In this document: positions 1 to 6,775 of the stretch, piece by piece
How the letters are laid out: each line of letters opens with the position of its first letter
Position numbering within the stretch: the stretch's first letter is position 1
Assembly: GCA_019116145.1 (NCBI GenBank)
Contig: DXCG01000035.1
Location: forward strand, 1 to 33,241
Source of the DNA: Candidatus Phocaeicola gallistercoris
Lineage (GTDB): Bacteria > Bacteroidota > Bacteroidia > Bacteroidales > Bacteroidaceae
Direction of reading: 5' to 3'
Length of the DNA: 33,241 nucleotides
The notes under the pieces: generated by a model
Databases searched by the model: none
What the model saw: only the letters and a program-made list of their open reading frames with translations
What the model was told of the DNA's origin: nothing
Made by a program: the position numbers and the translations under genes

Positions 1-743
1 TCTTTATACCGGCGGTACCCGGAGCCGGCTACGATATTCGTGGTAATGGAGAAATGTTTCCGCTCAACGGACCAAGTTGGTCGCTTTTCTTTGAATATAT
101 CGGTAACATACTCTATGCGCTGTTCATGCATCGATTAGGGAATAAAGCTCTTACGGCATTGGTCATCTTGTCTGGAATTGCGATTGCATGGTTTGCCATG
201 TTCGATGTAGCCGGGTACGGAATGATTGGTGTAGGATGGACTTTAGACGGTGTGAATTTTTTAGGAGGACTGTTACGGATGCTATTCCCGTTTTCGTTGG
301 GTATGCTGCTTTCCCGCTATTTTAAGCCAATAAGAATAAGAGGAGCTTTTTGGATATGTGCATTTGTACTGTTGGTCCTTTTTTGTGTTCCGTATATCGA
401 TGGTGGTATCGTTATAAGTTTCAACGGGCTTTTTGAAACGATTTGTATTCTTATGGTATTTCCTTTTTTAGTATGGATTGGCGCATCGGGGAAAACTACC
501 GATAAACGCTCTACGCAGATATGCAAATTCCTTGGAGATATTTCTTTCCCGTTGTATGCTGTGCATTACCCGGTGATGTATTTATTTTATTCATGGCTGA
601 TAGATAATCGTTTCTATACATTTGGTGAAGTGTGGCATGTAGCTTTAATTGTTTATGTAGGAAGTATTGCTTTGGCTTATCTTTGTTTGAAGCGATACGA
701 TGAACCCGTAAGAAAATGGTTACGGAAACGGTATCATGCGTAA
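1..743 (+). CDS. Acyltransferase 3 family membrane protein (5' end missing)
   Basis: The reading frame is open from the left edge (first whole codon at base 3), so the start lies outside the window; the ATG at 54 is internal. The visible 246 residues contain the segment NGPSWSLFFEYIGN followed by about seven hydrophobic segments and a basic C-terminus, as in the C-terminal half of acyltransferase-3 (OafA/YrhL-type) integral membrane proteins. Such proteins transfer acyl groups, usually acetyl, onto cell-surface or exported sugars. The conserved N-terminal His region of the family cannot be seen. The substrate cannot be told from this fragment. The next gene has its own promoter, so co-transcription is not required. 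The family call is solid; the function is inferred. Confidence 0.85.
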   Translation, partial: FIPAVPGAGYDIRGNGEMFPLNGPSWSLFFEYIGNILYALFMHRLGNKALTALVILSGIAIAWFAMFDVAGYGMIGVGWTLDGVNFLGGLLRMLFPFSLGMLLSRYFKPIRIRGAFWICAFVLLVLFCVPYIDGGIVISFNGLFETICILMVFPFLVWIGASGKTTDKRSTQICKFLGDISFPLYAVHYPVMYLFYSWLIDNRFYTFGEVWHVALIVYVGSIALAYLCLKRYDEPVRKWLRKRYHA

Positions 744-818
744 TTGTTGATAAATCATAATTGCATGTATTTGTTGTATTATTTTTGAGATTATTCGCCC
801 GTTCCGGTATTTTTTCTC

Positions 819-826
819 TAATTTTG
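819..826 (+). promoter_or_regulatory. Bacteroidota-type -7 box upstream of the PBP1A gene
   Basis: TAATTTTG matches the TAnnTTTG -7 consensus of Bacteroidota sigma-ABfr promoters and lies 34 nt before the PBP start. No clear TTTG -33 box sits about 20 nt upstream, so this is a partial match. Confidence 0.5.
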
Positions 827-860
827 CAAAATTGGAACGACGAAAAGAGAATAAAGACTT

Positions 861-3188
861 ATGAGAAAGAAAATAATCTATATATTGTGGGCACTGATTG
901 TTCTTGGAATTGCGGGTGTGACTCTTATTTTTACTGCGATAGCAAAAGGATATATCGGTTATGTGCCTCCGGTGGAAGAGTTAGAAAATCCGAACTTGAA
1001 ATTTGCGACACAAATTATTTCCGATGACGGAGTCTTGTTGGGAACATGGTCGTACAGTAAAGAAAACCGGGTGTATGTGGGTTATGATGAATTGTCGCCC
1101 AATTTGGTTCATGCACTTATTGCAACGGAAGATGTTCGGTTTGCTAAACATTCGGGTATTGACATGCGGGCTTTTTTACGTGCTGTGGTGAAACGAGGTA
1201 TCTTTATGCAGAAGAATGCTGGAGGTGGCAGTACTATCACTCAGCAGCTTGCCAAGCAATTTTATTCGCCTACAGCCGACAATGTGATGGAACGCTTGCT
1301 GCAAAAACCGATAGAATGGGTTATCGCTGTCAAATTGGAACGTTATTATACTAAAGAGGAAATCTTGACAATGTATCTAAATAAGTTCGATTTCTTAAAT
1401 AATGCGGTAGGTATAAAAACTGCAGCCAAAACTTATTTCTCGAAAGAACCTAAAGACTTGTCCATAGAAGAAGCTGCCACGCTGGTGGGCATGTGCAAAA
1501 ATCCTTCGTTATATAATCCTCGTCGTTTTAATGAACGTTCTCGCGGGCGACGTAATATTGTATTAGACCAAATGCGGAAAGCTGGATATCTTACAAATGC
1601 TGAATGCGATTCATTGAAGGCACTTCCACTGACTTTGAAATTCCAGCCGGTCGATCATAAAGACGGATTGGCAACATATTTCCGTGAATATTTGCGTAAG
1701 ATTATGACGGCGAAGGAACCGGTTAAAAAGAACTATCGCGGATGGCAGATGCAGCAATTCTATGAAGACTCTATTGCATGGAAAACAAATCCTTTGTATG
1801 GTTGGTGTGCAAAAAATAAAAAGAAAGATGGAACGAATTACAATATCTATACCGATGGATTGAAGATTTACACAACGGTTAATTCACGGATGCAGCGTTA
1901 TGCCGAAGAAGCTGTATATGAACATGTGGCTAAGTATCTGCAACCGCGTTTCTTTAAGGAAAAGCGAGGACGGAAGACTGCTCCTTTTACAAGTGAGTTG
2001 ACAACTGAAGAAGTAAATCGTATTTTAGATCGTTCCATGCGCCAGACAGACCGTTATCGTGAGATGAAAGCTTCCGGATGTTCGGAAGAAGAAATCAGAA
2101 AGGCTTTTCAAACTGAGCACGAGATGTCGGTATTCTCATGGGAAGGCGATAAAGATACAATAATGACTCCAATGGACTCGATTCGTTATTACAAGCATTT
2201 TTTGCGTGCAGGGTTTATGTCGATGGATCCTATTACAGGCTATGTAAAAGCGTATGTAGGCGGGTTGAATTATAATTATTTCCAATATGATATGGCAATG
2301 GTGGGACGCAGGCAGGTAGGATCGACCATAAAACCATTCCTATATGCTTTGGCAATGGAAGATGGGTTCTCTCCTTGTGACGAGGTTCGCAATGTAGAAC
2401 AAACATTATTCGATGAAAATGGTATACCATGGTCTCCCCGGAACTCATCGAAAGCCCGTTATGGTGAAATTGTTACATTGAAATGGGGATTGGCAAATTC
2501 GAACAATTGGATATCAGCATATTTGATGAGTAAATTAAATCCTTATTCATTGGCTCGGTTGATTCATTCGTTTGGTGTATTAAACAAAGATATACAGCCT
2601 ACCGTTTCCCTATGCCTTGGTCCCTGTGAAATATCGGTTGGAGAAATGGTTGGGGCATATACTGCTTTTGCCAACAGAGGAATCCGCACAAGCCCACTGT
2701 TCGTTTCACGGATTGAAGATAATGAAGGAAATGTAATAGCTACTTTCACTCCGCAGATGGAAGAAGTTATAAGTGAAAGTAGCGCATACAAGATGCTTGT
2801 AATGTTGCGTGCCGTTATCAATGAAGGAACAGGAGGAAGAGTGCGCCGGCTTTATGGAATAACAGCAGACATGGGAGGGAAAACAGGAACGACCAATCGG
2901 AATTCAGATGGATGGTTCATGGGCTTTACTCCTTCTTTAGTGTCGGGATGTTGGGTAGGAGGTGAGGAACGCGATATTCACTTCGATACAATGCGAGACG
3001 GGCAAGGGGCTTCTATGGCTCTTCCGGTGTGGGGATTGTATATGCAGAAGGTTTATGCAGATAAGAGTTTAGGATATTCACAAGACGAACGTTTTGATAT
3101 CCCGGAAGACTTCGATCCCTGTAAAGATAAGCTCACCGAAATAGAAGAAGAAAACGAAAGTAGTCTGGATGATGTGTTTTTTCAGTAA
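861..3188 (+). CDS. Class A penicillin-binding protein (transglycosylase/transpeptidase, PBP1A type)
   Basis: A 775-residue bifunctional peptidoglycan synthase that polymerises lipid II and crosslinks the stem peptides in the periplasm. One N-terminal membrane anchor spans about residues 5-27. The GT51 domain follows, with the catalytic Glu90 in ATEDVRFAKHSG and the GGSTITQQLAKQ motif near 122-133. The transpeptidase domain has all three motifs: Ser488-Thr-Ile-Lys491, Ser547-Asn-Asn, and Lys674-Thr-Gly-Thr. A charged linker of about 180 residues separates the two domains. The C-terminus is acidic. Length is normal for the family. The ATG at 861 is chosen because the membrane anchor begins directly after it. 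It is probably a single-gene unit behind the -7 box at 819. Confidence 0.95.
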   Translation: MRKKIIYILWALIVLGIAGVTLIFTAIAKGYIGYVPPVEELENPNLKFATQIISDDGVLLGTWSYSKENRVYVGYDELSPNLVHALIATEDVRFAKHSGIDMRAFLRAVVKRGIFMQKNAGGGSTITQQLAKQFYSPTADNVMERLLQKPIEWVIAVKLERYYTKEEILTMYLNKFDFLNNAVGIKTAAKTYFSKEPKDLSIEEAATLVGMCKNPSLYNPRRFNERSRGRRNIVLDQMRKAGYLTNAECDSLKALPLTLKFQPVDHKDGLATYFREYLRKIMTAKEPVKKNYRGWQMQQFYEDSIAWKTNPLYGWCAKNKKKDGTNYNIYTDGLKIYTTVNSRMQRYAEEAVYEHVAKYLQPRFFKEKRGRKTAPFTSELTTEEVNRILDRSMRQTDRYREMKASGCSEEEIRKAFQTEHEMSVFSWEGDKDTIMTPMDSIRYYKHFLRAGFMSMDPITGYVKAYVGGLNYNYFQYDMAMVGRRQVGSTIKPFLYALAMEDGFSPCDEVRNVEQTLFDENGIPWSPRNSSKARYGEIVTLKWGLANSNNWISAYLMSKLNPYSLARLIHSFGVLNKDIQPTVSLCLGPCEISVGEMVGAYTAFANRGIRTSPLFVSRIEDNEGNVIATFTPQMEEVISESSAYKMLVMLRAVINEGTGGRVRRLYGITADMGGKTGTTNRNSDGWFMGFTPSLVSGCWVGGEERDIHFDTMRDGQGASMALPVWGLYMQKVYADKSLGYSQDERFDIPEDFDPCKDKLTEIEEENESSLDDVFFQ

Positions 3189-3194
3189 AAGGTA

Positions 3195-3224
3195 TTGTTA
3201 AGTCAATCTTTTTTCTATATCTTG
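3195..3224 (+). promoter_or_regulatory. Weak Bacteroidota-type promoter
   Basis: TTG at 3195-3197 is followed after 20 nt by TATCTTG at 3218-3224, one T short of the TAnnTTTG consensus. It sits 28 nt upstream of the gene starting at 3252. Confidence 0.35.
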
Positions 3225-3251
3225 CAAGTGTCGGCAGTTTAAAGGTATTTT

Positions 3252-4076
3252 ATGGATACGGCACGAACAGGAAGTCAACTTTCTCCCGAACAAATAGAGA
3301 AAATTAATCAGCGGGTGATACAATTCAATAAAGGACGTGTGTCGACAAACGGAACTTATGTTATCAGTTTGTCGACATATTTTCGTCCCTATTATGGTTT
3401 TTGGCGCAAATTTCCTGAGCATGAGACTCCTTTATTTATTCGGGCGTTGGCTGTTACATCGGATGCGGCAATAGAAAGAGCCTTTGTTTTATTGCAGAAT
3501 TGTAATGTTAAACTTGATGTTCAGCCTAATGATGTGTTCGAGCCATTTTATGGACGTACGGACGATATAATATCGTTTGGGAAATATCGCGGAAAACGCT
3601 TGTCGGAAATTTTTTATATCGACCCTTCTTATGTGTTATGGCTTGCCAATAAATTTGTATCGGAAAATAAGCGGTATGTTCCGTTGGTTGCTTTATCGAA
3701 ACAGTTTGCCATAGTTTATTACGAGATAACAGTGCAGAAGAAACGCCACCCTTCTGTGAGCAAAGCTGTGGGAGAAATTGGGGAACGTTTACATGATTTA
3801 TTCCTGACAGTGTTACACGTTCGTTTACAGGTAGACACGTATAAACCCGATTTTCATGTCGATCAGCAAATCTTAGCTGTCGATCGTGACGGCAACCGAT
3901 TCACTTTTCTTTTGAAAGCGGCAGCACGCAGCCTTGCTCCCAATGTGTTAAGCCCATATAGTAAAGAGGTCCATGTACACGATATGTTACATATCCGTTC
4001 TGCCAAAGTGATGTCTCACTACATTAGTCGTGGCACACATTATACCCGTCTGGGGTATGTCAAGTTACAGCGGTAA
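3252..4076 (+). CDS. Uncharacterised protein with an exonuclease-X C-terminal-like segment
   Basis: A 274-residue soluble protein with no signal peptide or membrane segment. Residues about 108-135 read ISFGKYRGKRLSEIF followed by IDPSYVLWLANKF. This matches the short 'FGKY(R/K)GK, DPxYxxWL' module found at the C-terminus of exodeoxyribonuclease X and in DUF3820-type proteins. No DEDD exonuclease domain is present, so nuclease activity should not be assumed. The flanking parts, including VGEIGERLHDLFLTVLHVRL and the C-terminal HIRSAKVMSHY segment, are not recognised; the C-terminal half looks beta-rich. The gene converges on folK and the two 3' ends overlap by 12 bp. A nucleic-acid-related role is only an inference from the module. 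Confidence 0.8.
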   Translation: MDTARTGSQLSPEQIEKINQRVIQFNKGRVSTNGTYVISLSTYFRPYYGFWRKFPEHETPLFIRALAVTSDAAIERAFVLLQNCNVKLDVQPNDVFEPFYGRTDDIISFGKYRGKRLSEIFYIDPSYVLWLANKFVSENKRYVPLVALSKQFAIVYYEITVQKKRHPSVSKAVGEIGERLHDLFLTVLHVRLQVDTYKPDFHVDQQILAVDRDGNRFTFLLKAAARSLAPNVLSPYSKEVHVHDMLHIRSAKVMSHYISRGTHYTRLGYVKLQR

Positions 4077-4460
4077 GCTGTCAAGGGCAAGTCGGATGTA
4101 TGATTTCTGCATATCGTCCGGACGAAGAATCAAATCATCGTAAGTCAGTAAATCAATATCTATAGGAATAGTTCCTATGGTTTTACTTTCGGCAGTTCGT
4201 CCGCATGCTTTCTCTATTTGTTTGCAAGCACAGATTATCGAGCTGATATTTTCTTGTGTGGAAATTGATACCATACAGTTTAAATAATGCCTTGAACAAT
4301 TATTTTCTTCTGCAGGCGTTTGAATGGTTTTTCCCCATTGAATGCAATCGAATGCCTTGTTCATTAAAATTTTTGCCTTAGAGAGATTTTTCTCTGCCTC
4401 GAAATTCGATCCTAAACAAATAAGGCAACGATGTTTGGGTGTATGGCTTATATGGTTCAT
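4065..4460 (-). CDS. folK: Short divergent 6-hydroxymethyl-7,8-dihydropterin pyrophosphokinase (HPPK)
   Basis: HPPK transfers pyrophosphate from ATP to 6-hydroxymethyl-7,8-dihydropterin in folate synthesis. Family hallmarks visible in these 131 residues are the N-terminal CLGSNFEAEKNLSKA, the HYLNCMVSISTQ strand and the metal-binding Asp pair in PIDIDLLTYDD. The protein is shorter than E. coli FolK (159 residues). The stretch that should read (E)RWGPRxLDLDI reads ESKTIGTIPIDIDL, so the usual Trp and Arg are missing, and the VPHxxMxxRxFVLxPL tail is reduced to a few residues. It is either a divergent short Bacteroidota form or a decaying one. It lies alone on the minus strand, without other folate genes, and its 3' end overlaps the gene ending at 4076. 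Confidence 0.75.
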   Translation of the reverse strand: MNHISHTPKHRCLICLGSNFEAEKNLSKAKILMNKAFDCIQWGKTIQTPAEENNCSRHYLNCMVSISTQENISSIICACKQIEKACGRTAESKTIGTIPIDIDLLTYDDLILRPDDMQKSYIRLALDSLPL

Positions 4461-4571
4461 CAGAGTTTCTTATTTCACATCGTAAAGATATATAACTTTT
4501 TTGTATACATAGAAACGAAAAAAGAAATGTTGTATTTCTTTCATAATTAATGGCGATGGATAAGTTTTTTG

Positions 4572-4601
4572 TTTGCTGATTTATATTTATATTTATATTT
4601 G
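4572..4601 (+). promoter_or_regulatory. Strong Bacteroidota-type promoter for the calpain-like lipoprotein pair
   Basis: TTTG at 4572-4575, an 18-nt spacer and TATATTTG at 4594-4601 match the Bacteroidota -33/-7 consensus closely. The -7 box lies 35 nt before the ATG at 4637. It is embedded in a run of TTTATA repeats. Confidence 0.7.
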
Positions 4602-4636
4602 TGGCAAATCTAATAAAATAAAAACATATACGATTT

Positions 4637-6742
4637 ATGAAATTCTATTCAAAGCCTTATGTCAAGGCATTTTATGCAGGGAATTACTTTGCCCGATTAA
4701 CAGCAGGAGCTGTTTTAAGTATAGGTCTTTTGTCATTTCCTTCGTGTTCGGACGATGATCCGGTGGAAGAAGTTGGTAACGGAATTTCTTCTCCTCAAAC
4801 CGTTCTTGTGGAGGAAGGGAATATGCCGATGGCTGGAACCATTACTGCCCAATATGCAGATTTTGTAGGAGGAAATGATTTGTCAAAATTGGTGGATGGA
4901 AATGAACGAACCATGTACACTACTTCTCATAATGCTTTTAGTATTTGTTATGAAGCCGAAAGTCCTGTGATAGTTAATTATTATGCATTGACTTCGTCTA
5001 CAAATATTGAAACAATGGATCCATATACATGGACATTGTCGGGATCGAATGACGCACAAACATGGGATGTGCTTGACCGTCAAGCCGGGCAACGCTTTAG
5101 AACTCGTTTATATACAATGGAATATGAGTTTAATAACGCAACGGCTTATCGGTATTATCAGTTGGAAATAGAAGATAATAACGGGGGCGACCAGACTTCG
5201 ATAGGTGAGTGGATATTGTCGGAAGGTGCATTGGATCCTACTAAACCTTATTCTATTGAGGTTGGAACAGAAAATATGTTGAACCCGTTAGGTCGGATTT
5301 CTTCCGAATTTAACGACTCTCCTGTTGGTGAGAAAATCGATAAACTGGTAGATGGTAATGCTTCTACCAATTTTGTAACGAGTCATAATAAATTCTACAT
5401 TCAGTGGAATCAGTTGGACAATATCAAAACTTATGGGACTTATTATACGTTGACTGCTGCTTTGGGAGACGCTTCAACAGCTCCACGTGCGTGGAAAATT
5501 TATAGCAGCGAAAACGGGAGCCAATGGGAATTGCAGGATGAGCAGATCAATCAGACGTTTGAAGGAGGAGAAACGAAACGTTTTTCTTTTAAAGAAAATA
5601 CCGATTATAGCAAAACAGCTCCTTCACATCTCTATTATAAATTGGAAATAGAAGATAATAATGGTGCTTCGACTACTCAAATTGCTGAATGGACAGTAGG
5701 ATACGAATGCAGGAATTTGGGAGATGTAATGTATTTTGCAGAGAACTTTACTCGAAGCGACCGGACACCAATGGGAGTAATGTATCAAGACCTTCCGGAA
5801 ACAACAGACGAGCAACTTGCTATTTTGGAAAATCCGGAAATAGAACCAGATGCAACGGCATACGGTAGTGATAAATATTGGAATCCGCGTGAAGTGACGC
5901 TTTATCCGTTCGGAGAACCACAACCGGCAGATGTGAATCAGCACATGATAGGTAATTGTTGTGCATTGGCAGTATTGGCTTCGTATGCGTACTTATATCC
6001 CGACTTTATAGAAAACATTATTCATGAAAATCCGGATGGAACTTATACAGTCGATATGTTCGATCCAAAAGGACAAGCTATAAAAGTAGGTATTAAGCCT
6101 ACATTTGTACATCCGGAAGAATGGAGAGAGAACCCAACATACAATTGGGGAGTAAGTGGCAAACATGATGTGGTAACATGGTCGAATATATTGGAAAAAG
6201 CAATGATGAAATGGCAATATGTATTTAAGATAAACGAAAATATGGAAGGTATTTATACCGACCGTGTTCATCCGTTGTTCTCGGGTACAGGAGAAGGGTT
6301 TAACATTTATCCTTGCAATGGTATTAATATAACTCCCGAACAAGTGAAATGCGCTGTATTGGATGCTTTAAAACAAGGAATGATTGTAACCGGAGGATTT
6401 AGTCAAAACGGTATACCGGCTCCTGATGGAAGCGGGTCTACTATATCAGCCCATGAGTGGACTATGATGGTTTCTGCAAATGTACATGCTTTGTTTGCCA
6501 TGCGTAATCCTTGGGGAAGTAATGGGGATGATGCTGCCGACGGTGTTTTGAATATATTTGCTGAAAGCGGAATGATACCTACCATGGATATACGTATCAT
6601 GCCTCCCGGATTCGCCGGACAGTTTGGATCGGGAAGAACAACTCCGTATGATGTTCCTAAATTTGCTCCATCTCCGTTAGTTCGGGTAAACAAATCGTGG
6701 ACAGGAAAGATACAGCGGGCTACAGGAAAAGTTGTCAAGTAA
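4637..6742 (+). CDS. Predicted surface lipoprotein: two F5/8C-like domains plus calpain-like (C2) cysteine peptidase
   Basis: 701 residues. The lipobox ends in FPSC with Cys37, followed by SDDDP, an acidic motif typical of Bacteroidota lipoproteins exported to the cell surface. Two galactose-binding-like (F5/8 type C) domains follow, about 64-196 and 213-355, each with a 'LVDGN..T..(T/S)SHN.F' strand and ending in '(S/A)(T/Q)xIxEW'. The C-terminal part, about 420-665, has the signature of calpain-family papain-fold peptidases: Gln435 six residues before Cys441 in QHMIGNC (calpains: QGxLGDC), His606 in AHEWTM, and Asn624 in MRNPWG. The triad Cys441/His606/Asn624 is therefore intact by motif. 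An Ala replaces the Gly that usually precedes the His. A related gene follows after 33 bp. Peptidase activity and substrate are inferred. Confidence 0.8.
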   Translation: MKFYSKPYVKAFYAGNYFARLTAGAVLSIGLLSFPSCSDDDPVEEVGNGISSPQTVLVEEGNMPMAGTITAQYADFVGGNDLSKLVDGNERTMYTTSHNAFSICYEAESPVIVNYYALTSSTNIETMDPYTWTLSGSNDAQTWDVLDRQAGQRFRTRLYTMEYEFNNATAYRYYQLEIEDNNGGDQTSIGEWILSEGALDPTKPYSIEVGTENMLNPLGRISSEFNDSPVGEKIDKLVDGNASTNFVTSHNKFYIQWNQLDNIKTYGTYYTLTAALGDASTAPRAWKIYSSENGSQWELQDEQINQTFEGGETKRFSFKENTDYSKTAPSHLYYKLEIEDNNGASTTQIAEWTVGYECRNLGDVMYFAENFTRSDRTPMGVMYQDLPETTDEQLAILENPEIEPDATAYGSDKYWNPREVTLYPFGEPQPADVNQHMIGNCCALAVLASYAYLYPDFIENIIHENPDGTYTVDMFDPKGQAIKVGIKPTFVHPEEWRENPTYNWGVSGKHDVVTWSNILEKAMMKWQYVFKINENMEGIYTDRVHPLFSGTGEGFNIYPCNGINITPEQVKCAVLDALKQGMIVTGGFSQNGIPAPDGSGSTISAHEWTMMVSANVHALFAMRNPWGSNGDDAADGVLNIFAESGMIPTMDIRIMPPGFAGQFGSGRTTPYDVPKFAPSPLVRVNKSWTGKIQRATGKVVK
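4702..4764 (+). repeat. Leader repeat, copy 1 (lipoprotein signal region)
   Basis: This 63-bp stretch encoding the hydrophobic core and lipobox differs from 6841-6903 at only 7 positions by eye. Its last 29 bases are identical, a higher similarity than in most of the two genes. Confidence 0.85.
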
Positions 6743-6775
6743 ATATCTTTATAACATTAACAAAATAAATAATTT

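Noticed and set aside
761-1027. 88-codon open frame overlapping the start of the PBP gene
   Set aside because: It runs in another frame through the PBP N-terminus, has no recognisable domain and covers the promoter.
4581-4600. TTATAT-type short tandem repeat
   Set aside because: It is short and overlaps the -7 box; no sign of phase variation since it is not within a homopolymer or long repeat.
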